NCBI GenBank assembly: GCA_910586175.1
Contig: CAJUIJ010000016.1
Location: 1-24,710, forward strand
Direction of reading: 5' to 3'
DNA: 24,710 bases
Origin: an uncultured Muribaculaceae bacterium
GTDB lineage: Bacteria > Bacteroidota > Bacteroidia > Bacteroidales > Muribaculaceae
A model generated the notes under the pieces. It was not told the DNA's origin. It saw only the letters and a list, made by a program, of their open reading frames with translations, and made no database searches. Both the position numbers and the translations under genes were made by a program. Position 1 is the stretch's first letter. Each line of letters begins with the position of its first letter. Below, piece after piece: positions 7,234-14,974 of the stretch.

Positions 7234-9693
7234 ATGAAGAAACAATTGTTATTTGGAGCGGCAGCATTAATTGCCATGGGCGTTTCAGCTGCACCGCTCA
7301 CCCCCGAGGAAGCGCTTTCGCGTATTGACGGAGGCATGATGAAAGCCTCAGGACTCAACAGTCTTAAAGGGGCAACACTCAGTTATACTGCAAAAACTGA
7401 AGCCGGCAATCCGGCAGCTTACGTGTTCAACAAAGGACACAATGGATATGTTGTGGTCAGTGGTGACGACTTGGCATATCCGGTGCTCGGCTATGCTGAC
7501 AACGGAAACTTCGACGCAGAGAATATGCCCCCGCAGATGAAGTGGTGGCTTGGCGAATATGCACGTCAGATAGCCTATGCCACAGAGCATGGTGCGACAC
7601 AAAATAACGGCATCGCCCGTAAGGTTGCGAAAGTGAACGGTGAAGCGATAGCTCCGCAGCTCAAAACCATGTGGGACCAAGTGGAGCCATACAACAATAT
7701 GTGCCCGCTTTTCGGCGCACAGAGAACCTACACCGGTTGCGTTGCAACAGCCATGGCCCAGGTGATGAACTACTGGAAATATCCGGAAGTCGGACAGGGT
7801 CAGATCAGCTACAACAGCGAAAGCCTCGGCAAGCGGTTGTCGCTCAACTTTGCCAACCGCAAGTTTGATTGGGCCAACATGCTCGACACTTACCTGCCGG
7901 GTCAATACACAGAAGCACAGGCCGACGCAGTGGCTTATCTGATGAAGGCAGCCGGATATTCCGTAAAAATGGACTATGCTCAGGATTCGTCGGGAGCATT
8001 GGCAATGAACATCGCCAACGGACTCCGCAAATACTTCAACTACGATTCCAACATATTCTACACCCTGCGTGAATATTACTCTACCACTCAATGGGCACAG
8101 ATGATATATGACAATTTGAAGAATGTCGGCCCGTTGCTCTATGGCGGCGGTTCGATGCTCGGCGGCGGTCACTCATTCGTGTGCGACGGCTACGACGGCA
8201 ACGGCTATTTCCACTTCAACTGGGGCTGGAGCGGCATGTCTGACGGTTACTTCTCGCTCGACGCTCTCAATCCGTCGTCGCTCGGCTCTGGCGGTGGCGG
8301 CGGCGGTGGCTACAACTTCACGCAAGATGCAGTGTTCGGCATTCAGCCACCCACAGGCAAGCCCACAGAAGACCGTCCGTTGGCAGTCACACAGATGGGT
8401 TCGTTATTCGGTGAGATTTCAGGCAGCACGCTCGCTTTCGGTCTCTTCGTGCAGGAGGGTGCCGCTTGGGTGAATTATAACCCCACCGACATGAAGGTGC
8501 AGTTTGGTGCCATTATCGAGCCTCTTGGCGAAACCCAAGGAGAGAAGAAGTTCACACTCATATCAGACAAGCGATACAACATTGTGCCCGGATATGGTGC
8601 TGACCCCAACTCCATGAAGCCGCAGGTCAACCTCAATGACCTCAACCTTGCCGATGGCAAGTATAAGTTTACAATCGCAACGATTGCAATCGGAGAAGAA
8701 AATGCACAGCCTGTGCCTGTGCTCTATCCTTACAGTTGCTACAACTATGTGATTGTGGAGAAACAAGGTGACAAATACAGAGTGTCGGTCGAAGATGTGT
8801 ATACGTTCGATGTGACAGGGGGTGAGATTGTAGGCGACCTTTATGCCGGATGTCTCGCCACGGTGAAGCTCTCAATAGAGAACACATCAGATCTGGAATT
8901 GACCAAAGGTTTCGCACCTGCGCTCATATATAATGGAGCCATCTATTATCTTGGCGAGAGCATCTTCGTGACTTTGAAACCCGGAGAGAAGCTGACCCGC
9001 GAATGGGTGACATCGTTCACCGCCACCCAGCAGCAGGTGCCAAGCACAAAACAGGACACCGAGTTTTACCTGACTTTCTTCGATGAGGGTACATACAACA
9101 CTTACGAAAACTCGATCTACAAGAAAGTTGTGATGAAAGCAAGTCCCTCCTTGCCTCAGGTGACAGTGACATCTGCACCCGTTATCAAGGATGCCAAGGT
9201 CAAGAAGGTGAAAATAAGCGGCAGGACATATGATGTATATCAGGTGGAAAACCGTATGGATATCCCTGTGGAGAGCAATCTGATGCTCAAGAAGGGCTAC
9301 TTCTCATACAATGTCATGGCCTGTGTTGTGCCATTGGTTACCTCAGGCGACGGTCAGGTGGCAGTGCTTACCTACGGCAGCTCACCGATAATGCTGACAG
9401 TGGGCGAAGAGGCCAAGTTCAGTACAAACCTCGGTTTTGCCACAGCAGAGCAAGACAAATATTATCAGCTCGTCATGGCATATGAAGTGCAGGGTGGACT
9501 GGCCGCCCTCTCCACCCCGACATCTATCTTCCAGCTCGCCGACCTCAGCGGCGTGGAGGAGATCGAGGATGAGACACTCAACGAAGCTGCCGACAACCGC
9601 ATCTTCAATCTTCAGGGCGTATATGTGGGCAACGACCTCGAGTCGCTTCCTTCAGGAATATACATCGTGAACGGCAAGAAAGTGCGCAAATAA
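7234..9693 (+). CDS. Secreted C10-family (streptopain-like) cysteine protease
   Basis: An 819-residue exported papain-fold protease. Residues 1-20 are a signal peptide (MKKQLLFGAAALIAMGVSAA). Residues of about 25-140 match the usual propeptide, including YVFNKGHNGYVVVSGDD. The catalytic domain spans about 140-373: the nucleophile is Cys169 in YTGCVATAMAQVMNYW, the histidine is His313 in GGGHSFVCDGY, and FNWGWSG follows at 328-334. The seven-glycine run after LGS (353-359) corresponds to the glycine-rich active-site loop of streptococcal SpeB. About 400 further residues are beta-rich extensions of unknown role. The end (GVEEIED ... FNLQGVYVG ... LPSGIYIVNGKKVRK) is the short sorting-like module. 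Such enzymes are made as zymogens and act outside the cell. No gene for a matching inhibitor protein is seen beside it. Confidence 0.95.
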   Translation: MKKQLLFGAAALIAMGVSAAPLTPEEALSRIDGGMMKASGLNSLKGATLSYTAKTEAGNPAAYVFNKGHNGYVVVSGDDLAYPVLGYADNGNFDAENMPPQMKWWLGEYARQIAYATEHGATQNNGIARKVAKVNGEAIAPQLKTMWDQVEPYNNMCPLFGAQRTYTGCVATAMAQVMNYWKYPEVGQGQISYNSESLGKRLSLNFANRKFDWANMLDTYLPGQYTEAQADAVAYLMKAAGYSVKMDYAQDSSGALAMNIANGLRKYFNYDSNIFYTLREYYSTTQWAQMIYDNLKNVGPLLYGGGSMLGGGHSFVCDGYDGNGYFHFNWGWSGMSDGYFSLDALNPSSLGSGGGGGGGYNFTQDAVFGIQPPTGKPTEDRPLAVTQMGSLFGEISGSTLAFGLFVQEGAAWVNYNPTDMKVQFGAIIEPLGETQGEKKFTLISDKRYNIVPGYGADPNSMKPQVNLNDLNLADGKYKFTIATIAIGEENAQPVPVLYPYSCYNYVIVEKQGDKYRVSVEDVYTFDVTGGEIVGDLYAGCLATVKLSIENTSDLELTKGFAPALIYNGAIYYLGESIFVTLKPGEKLTREWVTSFTATQQQVPSTKQDTEFYLTFFDEGTYNTYENSIYKKVVMKASPSLPQVTVTSAPVIKDAKVKKVKISGRTYDVYQVENRMDIPVESNLMLKKGYFSYNVMACVVPLVTSGDGQVAVLTYGSSPIMLTVGEEAKFSTNLGFATAEQDKYYQLVMAYEVQGGLAALSTPTSIFQLADLSGVEEIEDETLNEAADNRIFNLQGVYVGNDLESLPSGIYIVNGKKVRK

Positions 9694-9761
9694 CAGCAGC
9701 AATAATCAGAATTACGGTAGAGTCAAAACAACTCTAAAGCACTCCGATAATTCTTACGTCC

Positions 9762-9803
9762 ATATCGGATTGCGGAAAAATTTCCGCAATCCGATATTTT
9801 TTT
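9762..9803 (+). terminator. Intrinsic terminator after the secreted-protein cluster
   Basis: A perfect 17-bp inverted repeat (arms 9762-9778 and 9781-9797) is followed directly by a run of Ts to 9803. The formal two-base loop means the innermost A/T pairs open in practice. It closes the plus-strand secreted-protein unit 69 bases after the protease stop codon. Confidence 0.9.
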
Positions 9804-9812
9804 ATAAATTTG
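9781..9812 (+). promoter_or_regulatory. Bacteroidetes-type promoter for fabD-asd
   Basis: The -7 box TAAATTTG (9805-9812) fits TAnnTTTG exactly. Twenty bases upstream is TTTC (9781-9784), one base from the -33 consensus TTTG. The -33 region lies in the right arm of the preceding terminator, so the two signals overlap. The likely transcript start is near 9817, leaving a leader of about 20 bases. Confidence 0.65.
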
Positions 9813-9836
9813 CAACCTAAAGCAAAAATTAGACTT

Positions 9837-10715
9837 ATGAAAGCTTATGTATTTCCCGGACAGGGAGCCCAGTTTGTAGGAATGGGCAAAGATTTGTACG
9901 ATAATAACGCTGAGGCCAAGGAGCTTTTTGAGAAAGCTAACGAAATACTTGGTTTCCGTATCACAGACCTGATGTTTGAGGGCACAGAGGAAGACCTTAA
10001 GCAGACCAAGGTGACACAGCCGGCCATCTTCCTTCACAGTGTGCTTTTGGCTAAGAGCCTCGGTGAGGATTTCCAGCCTGACATGGTGGCAGGCCACAGC
10101 CTCGGAGAGTTCTCCGCACTCGTGGCAGCCGGTGCGTTGAGCTTCGAAGAGGGTCTCAAACTTGTGTCGAAACGTGCGCAGGCCATGCAGAAAGCATGTG
10201 AGATGCGCCCCTCCACAATGGCAGCAGTGCTTGCCCTTCCGGATGAGAAGGTGGAAGAACTCTGCGCTGAGGTCGATGATGTTGTTGCTCCGGCCAACTA
10301 TAACTGCCCCGGACAGGTGGTAATATCGGGCACAATCGAGGGTATCGATGCCGCATGCGAGAAGATGCTTGCAGCCGGTGCGAAGCGTGCCATGAAGCTG
10401 AAAGTGGGTGGTGCATTCCACAGCCCGCTCATGCAGCCCGCACAGGAAGAGCTTGCAGAGGCAATCGAGGCAGCAGAATTTCAGACTCCCCGCTGCCCCA
10501 TATATCAGAACGTGGATGGCAAACCCCACACTGACCCCAAGGAAATCAAGGAGAACCTCATCAAGCAGCTTACCGCACCCGTGCGTTGGACATATGATGT
10601 GCAGGCAATGATTGCCGATGGCGCCAACGAGTTCGTCGAGCTCGGTCCCGGCTCTGTGCTTCAGGGTTTGGTGAAGAAGATTGACCGTTCTGTGGCAACT
10701 TCAGGCATGCAGTAA
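9837..10715 (+). CDS. fabD: Malonyl-CoA:ACP transacylase
   Basis: A 292-residue cytoplasmic enzyme that moves malonyl groups from coenzyme A to acyl carrier protein, supplying type II fatty acid synthesis. The family opening YVFPGQGAQ is at residues 4-12. The nucleophilic elbow GHSLGEFSAL places the active serine at Ser88, and His195 in GGAFHSPLM is the catalytic base. Length is normal for the family. The frame is open to a TTG at 9810, but that codon lies inside the -7 box, so the ATG at 9837 is the start. Two bases separate it from asd, implying co-transcription. Nothing is missing from the active site. Confidence 0.96.
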   Translation: MKAYVFPGQGAQFVGMGKDLYDNNAEAKELFEKANEILGFRITDLMFEGTEEDLKQTKVTQPAIFLHSVLLAKSLGEDFQPDMVAGHSLGEFSALVAAGALSFEEGLKLVSKRAQAMQKACEMRPSTMAAVLALPDEKVEELCAEVDDVVAPANYNCPGQVVISGTIEGIDAACEKMLAAGAKRAMKLKVGGAFHSPLMQPAQEELAEAIEAAEFQTPRCPIYQNVDGKPHTDPKEIKENLIKQLTAPVRWTYDVQAMIADGANEFVELGPGSVLQGLVKKIDRSVATSGMQ

Positions 10716-10717
10716 AT

Positions 10718-11725
10718 ATGAACATAGCGATAGTTGGAGCAAGCGGGGCAGTTGGGCAGGAGTTTCTCCGGGTACTCGATGAGCAGAATTTCCCGATTGA
10801 CAATCTCAGGCTTTTCGGTTCTAAACGCTCAGCCGGTCAGACACGCACATTCAGAGGTAAGGAATATGTGATAGAGGAGCTGACACATGACTCAGACTTC
10901 AGCGACGTAGACATAGCCTTCACATCGGCCGGTGCCGGCACTTCGAAAGAATATGCCGACACAATCACGGCACATGGCACCATAATGATCGACAACAGTT
11001 CGGCATTCCGCATGGATGCAGATGTGCCTTTGGTGGTGCCGGAAGTCAATCCGCGCGATGCTCTCGACCGTCCACGCGGCATAATCGGCAATCCCAACTG
11101 CACCACCATCCAGATGGTGGTGGCACTCAATGCCATTGAGAAACTAAGCCATATCACCAACGTGCATGTGGCTACCTATCAGGCAGCCAGCGGTGCCGGC
11201 GCCACTGCCATGCAGGAGCTTCAGAACCAGTATGGGGAGATAAGCCGAGGCGAAAAGCCGACCGTGGAGAAATTTGCCCACCAGCTGGCCGATAACGTAA
11301 TCCCTCACGTCGACATCTTCCTCGACAATGATTATACGAAAGAGGAGATGAAGATGTATAACGAGACACGCAAGATCATGCACAGCGATATCAAGGTGTC
11401 GGCAACATGCGTGCGCGTGCCGGTGCTCCGTGCCCACAGTGAGGCGATATGGGTCAAGACAGAAAGCCCCGTCACAGCGGCTGAGGCACGCGCGGCCTTC
11501 GAGAATGCCGAAGGAATCGTGGTGGTGGAAGAGCATGACGGCAAGAAGCACTACCCTATGCCACTCTTCGCTGCCGGCACCGACCCGGTATATGTGGGCC
11601 GCATTCGCCAAGATGTAAGCGACCCTTGCGGGCTGACATTCTGGGTAGTGGCCGACCAGATAAAGAAAGGGGCGGCCCTCAACGCAGTGCAGATAGCCCA
11701 ATGGCTTATCGCCAATGACAAGTGA
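10718..11725 (+). CDS. asd: Aspartate-semialdehyde dehydrogenase
   Basis: A 335-residue cytoplasmic enzyme that reduces aspartyl phosphate to aspartate semialdehyde with NADPH, a branch point to lysine, diaminopimelate, threonine and methionine. The dinucleotide-binding loop GASGAVG is at residues 7-13. The catalytic cysteine is Cys128 in GNPNCTT, and the catalytic histidine is His240 in VLRAHSEAIW. Length is normal. The ATG is 2 bases after the fabD stop, so the genes form a two-gene unit with a strong terminator downstream. The pairing of fabD with asd links membrane lipid and cell-wall precursor supply only loosely; I see no shared regulatory site beyond the upstream promoter. Confidence 0.96.
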   Translation: MNIAIVGASGAVGQEFLRVLDEQNFPIDNLRLFGSKRSAGQTRTFRGKEYVIEELTHDSDFSDVDIAFTSAGAGTSKEYADTITAHGTIMIDNSSAFRMDADVPLVVPEVNPRDALDRPRGIIGNPNCTTIQMVVALNAIEKLSHITNVHVATYQAASGAGATAMQELQNQYGEISRGEKPTVEKFAHQLADNVIPHVDIFLDNDYTKEEMKMYNETRKIMHSDIKVSATCVRVPVLRAHSEAIWVKTESPVTAAEARAAFENAEGIVVVEEHDGKKHYPMPLFAAGTDPVYVGRIRQDVSDPCGLTFWVVADQIKKGAALNAVQIAQWLIANDK

Positions 11726-11751
11726 CTGAATTCAATCCGGAATAATTAGAT

Positions 11752-11789
11752 AGCAGGGGGGCGAAGAGATAATTCTTCGCCCCCCTGCT
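11752..11789 (+). terminator. Intrinsic terminator after asd
   Basis: A perfect 16-bp stem (arms 11752-11767 and 11774-11789) holds six consecutive G-C pairs around a six-base loop (GATAAT). It is followed by TGATTTCT, only moderately T-rich. It lies 26 bases after the asd stop codon. Confidence 0.88.
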
Positions 11790-11830
11790 TGATTTCTACG
11801 TGACAAGCCGACAGCAAGAATAAGTCTCAT

Positions 11831-11851
11831 CTGACCTAAAGCCGACCTAAA
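11831..11851 (+). repeat. Phased direct repeats just upstream of a promoter
   Basis: CTGACCTAAA (11831-11840) and CCGACCTAAA (11842-11851) differ at one base and start 11 bases apart, about one turn of the helix. They end 5 bases before the -33 box of the next promoter. This is the usual arrangement of an activator or repressor site, but no regulator is identified. Confidence 0.6.
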
Positions 11852-11856
11852 ATAAT

Positions 11857-11888
11857 TTTGGATACTAAATGAAAATTTAGTATTTTTG
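11857..11888 (+). promoter_or_regulatory. Full-consensus Bacteroidetes promoter
   Basis: TTTG (11857-11860), a 20-base spacer and TATTTTTG (11881-11888) match the published Bacteroides consensus at every defined position. The predicted transcript start is near 11893, about 22 bases before the ORF6N gene. It is the best promoter in the window. Confidence 0.82.
11863..11882 (+). promoter_or_regulatory. Palindromic operator candidate inside the promoter
   Basis: TACTAAAT and ATTTAGTA (11863-11870 and 11875-11882) form a perfect 8-base palindrome around GAAA. It fills the spacer and covers the first two bases of the -7 box, so a protein bound here would block RNA polymerase. The ORF6N protein or an unlinked regulator could be the ligand; this is inference. 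Confidence 0.55.
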
Positions 11889-11914
11889 AGAAATCTTCAC
11901 AACATGCAGGACAT

Positions 11915-12262
11915 ATGGCACAGATAATACCGGCAATCACTGATATTTCCAACAAGATAATCAGACTCCGAGGCGAACTTGTATTGCTCGACCGCGACGT
12001 AGCAGAACTTTATGGCACGGAAACAAAATTCATAAACCAAGCAGTAAAGAATAACCCCGACAAGTTTCCCAAAGGATACGTATACTCTCTTGACAAACAA
12101 GAATTTGCAGACTTGAGGTCAAAAATTTTTACCTCAAACGCCACAACTGGAAGACGAGGAGGCACTCGTTATCTTCCCAATGTATTCACCGAGAAAGGGC
12201 TTTATATGCTTGCCACTATCCTCAAAGGCAAGAAAGCTGTGGCCGCAACATTGCAAAATTAA
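11915..12262 (+). CDS. ORF6N-domain protein, probably shortened at its C terminus
   Basis: A 115-residue protein whose residues 8-112 match the ORF6N domain: IIRLRGELVLLDRDVAELYG, then KFINQAVKNNPDKFP, then GGTRYLPNVFTEKGLYMLAT. The domain is common in phage and Bacteroidetes genes and is thought to bind DNA; no reaction is known. From memory, homologues continue for another 40-70 residues after this point with a charged helical tail. Here the frame stops soon after KAVAATLQN, and a glycosyltransferase gene begins 3 bases later. That suggests the gene lost its end where the downstream sequence was joined. It has its own consensus promoter with a palindrome, consistent with a self-regulated gene. 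It may still be functional. Confidence 0.82.
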   Translation: MAQIIPAITDISNKIIRLRGELVLLDRDVAELYGTETKFINQAVKNNPDKFPKGYVYSLDKQEFADLRSKIFTSNATTGRRGGTRYLPNVFTEKGLYMLATILKGKKAVAATLQN

Positions 12263-12265
12263 ATT

Positions 12266-13141
12266 ATGAAAAAATTCTGGGCTGAGATTATCGCAGGTGT
12301 TATTCCTGACAAGATGCTGCGCAATCAGTGGCGCGGCAAACTCCGCTATGGGCTATCAAACATACGCAAACTCAAACGAGCTATTAAGGGGCATACGGAG
12401 CCTCCTCAGCATTATCTTGCTGTCTGCGCCATTGCAAAGAATGAGGGGCAATATTTCAAGGAATGGCTCGACTGGCATATGGCGCAAGGTGTGGACAAAT
12501 TTTACATCTATGACAACAGCAGTGAGGATGATACGGCCGCAGTGCTGAAGCCATATGTGGATAAAGGCATTGTGGAATATATCAACTGGCCGGGCGTGGC
12601 AATGCAGCTTCCCGCTTATGACGATTGTCTGGAGCGTCATCGTTTCGACTCTCGCTGGATTGCTTTTATCGACTTGGATGAGTTTATCGTTCCTGTGAAA
12701 TATGATACACTAAGAGAATTTTTGCAGGATGCCGAGCAGTATTCGGCGGTAGAGATAAACTGGTTGATATATGGCAGCGGGGGTGCGAAAGAACATGAGC
12801 CGGGGGGAGTGATGCAACGCTTCCACAAACATTCGGAAGGCAACCATATACTCAACCGCCATGTGAAGAGCATCGTGGACCCGAGACGCGTATGCAATAT
12901 GATAGGATGTCATGAGGCTGCCCGTATAAGAGGCAACGCAGCCGACTCACACCTGCAACCCTTGAAGCGAAGTTTTCGCGACCGCGAACCCCAACAGGAT
13001 GTGATTAAGATAAATCATTATGCAGTGAAGTCGTATGACGAGTTTTTGGAAAAACGGGCACGCGGCCGGGCCAGGGGACGCATAAGAATGCGAGAGCTGG
13101 AATATTTCGACCGCTTTGACCTTAACGACATCGAAGATTAA
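12266..13141 (+). CDS. GT92-like glycosyltransferase (Glyco_tranf_2_4 type)
   Basis: A 291-residue predicted cytoplasmic glycosyltransferase. The opening of the catalytic domain, YLAVCAIAKNEGQYFKEWLDWH (from residue 50), and the pattern IYDNSSEDDT are those of the GT-A fold family related to GT92. FIDLDEF (residues 134-140) carries the metal- and nucleotide-sugar-binding acidic motif. KINHYAVKSYDEFLEKRARG near 248-267 is a family signature, ending in a basic Arg/Gly stretch. Donor and acceptor sugars cannot be read. It starts 3 bases after the ORF6N stop, so it probably shares that promoter, and it converges on the Stealth/glycosyltransferase operon. That placement suggests it works on the same surface glycan, but this is not proven. 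Confidence 0.88.
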   Translation: MKKFWAEIIAGVIPDKMLRNQWRGKLRYGLSNIRKLKRAIKGHTEPPQHYLAVCAIAKNEGQYFKEWLDWHMAQGVDKFYIYDNSSEDDTAAVLKPYVDKGIVEYINWPGVAMQLPAYDDCLERHRFDSRWIAFIDLDEFIVPVKYDTLREFLQDAEQYSAVEINWLIYGSGGAKEHEPGGVMQRFHKHSEGNHILNRHVKSIVDPRRVCNMIGCHEAARIRGNAADSHLQPLKRSFRDREPQQDVIKINHYAVKSYDEFLEKRARGRARGRIRMRELEYFDRFDLNDIED

Positions 13142-13172
13142 GAGTGTGAAGTCAAGATGATTTCACACTCTT
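13140..13172. terminator. Bidirectional terminator between converging genes
   Basis: An 11-bp inverted repeat (arms 13140-13150 and 13162-13172) with an 11-base loop sits in the 43-base gap between two converging genes. Downstream on the plus strand comes AGTTTTATTTTT, though ten bases away. The plus-strand arm begins in the stop codon of the glycosyltransferase. It probably serves both transcripts. Confidence 0.65.
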
Positions 13173-13184
13173 AGGGATAGAGTT

Positions 13185-14132
13185 TTATTTTTCGAAGGTG
13201 GATTTGTCGGGGAAACGGGTTTCAAGGAAATTCTTGACTATGCGCCTGTCATCATCAGTGGCGAATTGCGAATCGTTGACGCAAAAGAAAGTGGGGTTTA
13301 GCTTGTCAAACTGCTCATACAGCTCATGCTTATGGATCGGAAGCCTCAATGATGTGTGCTCGTCAACATAGATAGGCACCCCCCTGCCGCACTCTATGTC
13401 AACATATGAATAGAGATTGCGATGCACATCTGTGGCTCCCCTTTTATGGTTATTGGCCGTTGCGTCAAGCTGCGACTTAAACATTGCATAAGTATCGGCA
13501 TAGCTGCTCTTCAAATAAGCATCGATATTATGGTGAGTGCGCGGACTGTAATAACGTCCAAAGCGATGCAACATCATGCGCGCGGCATTATCAATGGCCT
13601 TGTTGTATGGTTCAAGGGTGCGACCGAGCACCTTCTCCTTGTACCAGACGAGCAGGCGTTTCAGCGGACGCTTGTTGAGCCTTACAATCACTTTTCCATC
13701 TTTAGGGAAGAAAGTTTCCGGAAATACCGGCTTATTAAGCATCATATCGTCATTGGCATACAGAAATCGCTCCGACAGGCCGGGTATCTTGTAAATATTA
13801 TGTTCTATCACATTAGAGTTAAAGCAGGGTACAGCATCAGGTGGCAATATAGAATTCTGGGATACTATGTGAACCCTTGGATTTGATGTGTCGATCCAAG
13901 ATGGAGTCTGGTCATCGGTCACAATGTAGATGTTACGTACCCACGGTGCATATCTATCCACTGAACGGAGACTGTACATCAATTCATCATTGTCTTGATA
14001 GCGGCCTTTGCAGTTGGCAGCTACATTCTCGCGAGGTTTACCTATAAACTCATCGCGTTTGGCACGCCACACCGGATCATTGCCGTCCACCCACAAATAC
14101 ACAAGGTCAATCGGTTCTATATTTTTTTCCAT
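13185..14132 (-). CDS. Stealth-family sugar-phosphate transferase (second copy)
   Basis: A 315-residue predicted hexose-1-phosphate transferase. Conserved region 1 is IDLVYLWVDGNDPVW (8-22). Region 2 runs about 44-130: YQDNDELMYSLRSVDRYAPW, then IYIVTDDQTPSWIDTSNP and FLYANDDMML. Region 3 is RTHHNIDAYLKSSY (198-211), and region 4 is around PTFFCVNDSQF (280-290). The chain ends FPDKSTFEK. Stealth enzymes, including bacterial capsule polymerases and the animal GlcNAc-1-phosphotransferase, transfer a sugar phosphate to a sugar hydroxyl and so make phosphodiester bonds. It is last in the five-gene minus-strand operon, 47 bases after the preceding glycosyltransferase gene. All four regions look intact. 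The substrate is unknown. Confidence 0.92.
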   Translation of the reverse strand: MEKNIEPIDLVYLWVDGNDPVWRAKRDEFIGKPRENVAANCKGRYQDNDELMYSLRSVDRYAPWVRNIYIVTDDQTPSWIDTSNPRVHIVSQNSILPPDAVPCFNSNVIEHNIYKIPGLSERFLYANDDMMLNKPVFPETFFPKDGKVIVRLNKRPLKRLLVWYKEKVLGRTLEPYNKAIDNAARMMLHRFGRYYSPRTHHNIDAYLKSSYADTYAMFKSQLDATANNHKRGATDVHRNLYSYVDIECGRGVPIYVDEHTSLRLPIHKHELYEQFDKLNPTFFCVNDSQFATDDDRRIVKNFLETRFPDKSTFEK

Positions 14133-14179
14133 AAAAACTTTTCAAATAGGGATGCTACTCCACAACTTCGATATTCAAT

Positions 14180-14974
14180 CTACCAACCCAATCGTGCAGC
14201 CACATCGGGATAATTTGCCAACACGGTTTCAAGGGCTTTCACATTGCGGTCTTCTGCTGTCTGATAATTCACTGTGCGAAGCGAGATGTCGCGTGACTTG
14301 TTGAGGTCCTTAGTCTTATTGCGCCCGAAAGGCACCGGCATCACCTTAGTACCGTTGGCCACTGCTGCTGCCCAAAACCATATATCGTCGGTGGTAGGTG
14401 CCAGCTTGGTGAATTGGTTCGGGTCTATCATATCCTGCTTCAAAGCATGTGGAGGATACAGCACACCTCCTACACCGGTGAGCAACACATCGTAGGCACC
14501 ACGGTTTTTCTTCAGCAGGAAATGCCATTTCTTAAACTTAGGCCACTCACGATAAGGCCTGCCATGCAACATCTTTCGCGCACGGTGAGCCAGCACCACA
14601 TCAGGATACCTATCGTGCCATTTCAGCAAATCGCGCAGCATATCCTTGTGATAGTCCACATCATCGTCGATCGTCACTATTATATCTTCGGGAAAATCTG
14701 CCAAGGCCGGCACCAACTTCATGTAAGACCTCAGATCCGGCACATGGTTACGAATCTCCAATACCCCGTTTTGCTCCACGAGTTCGAGAAGTTCATCGGG
14801 AAGTCCGGAATCACCAAAATCAGGCAATGCAAGATAAAGCACTATCTTATCAGGTAGTGCAGAACCCCGCAATATTGACTTTATAGCCTCCGTGGCATAA
14901 GATATGGCAGGAGGGAAAGAGGTCAAAGAGACCACAACCTTCGGCTTATCGCAGTTTGAATCAAACATAATCAT
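14180..14974 (-). CDS. Glycosyltransferase, paralogue of the next gene upstream
   Basis: A 264-residue predicted GT-A-type glycosyltransferase. Near the N terminus is VVVSLTSFPPAI (13-24), then DLRSYMKLVPAL (80-91). The acidic motif VTIDDDVDYH (100-109) is the likely metal/nucleotide-sugar site. GVGGVLYPPHALK (167-179) and TTDDIWFWAAAVANG (194-208) are further conserved blocks that probably form the acceptor side. It shares these blocks and its whole length with the product of the adjacent gene, so the two arose by tandem duplication. Its ATG overlaps the preceding stop codon as ATGA (14971-14974), which implies translational coupling; an in-frame ATG two codons later is an alternative. Donor and acceptor are unknown. 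Confidence 0.88.
   Translation of the reverse strand: MIMFDSNCDKPKVVVSLTSFPPAISYATEAIKSILRGSALPDKIVLYLALPDFGDSGLPDELLELVEQNGVLEIRNHVPDLRSYMKLVPALADFPEDIIVTIDDDVDYHKDMLRDLLKWHDRYPDVVLAHRARKMLHGRPYREWPKFKKWHFLLKKNRGAYDVLLTGVGGVLYPPHALKQDMIDPNQFTKLAPTTDDIWFWAAAVANGTKVMPVPFGRNKTKDLNKSRDISLRTVNYQTAEDRNVKALETVLANYPDVAARLGW

Noticed and set aside
7348..8172. 274-codon minus-strand frame opposite the C10 protease gene
   Set aside because: It lies wholly within the catalytic region of a clearly recognised protease and shows no family motif; it is a codon-usage shadow.
8331..8372. Seven-glycine run before this point in the protease as a sign of a fusion linker
   Set aside because: C10 proteases such as SpeB carry a glycine-rich active-site loop at the same place, so it is a family feature and not a fusion scar.
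9810..9836. Longer N terminus of FabD from TTG 9810
   Set aside because: That codon overlaps the -7 box; the family sequence begins at the ATG at 9837.
9723..10529. 268-codon minus-strand frame opposite fabD
   Set aside because: It covers the terminator and most of a well-identified fabD, and its product has no recognisable domain.
11144..11701. 185-codon minus-strand frame opposite asd
   Set aside because: It is a shadow of a recognised dehydrogenase; no start signal or motif.
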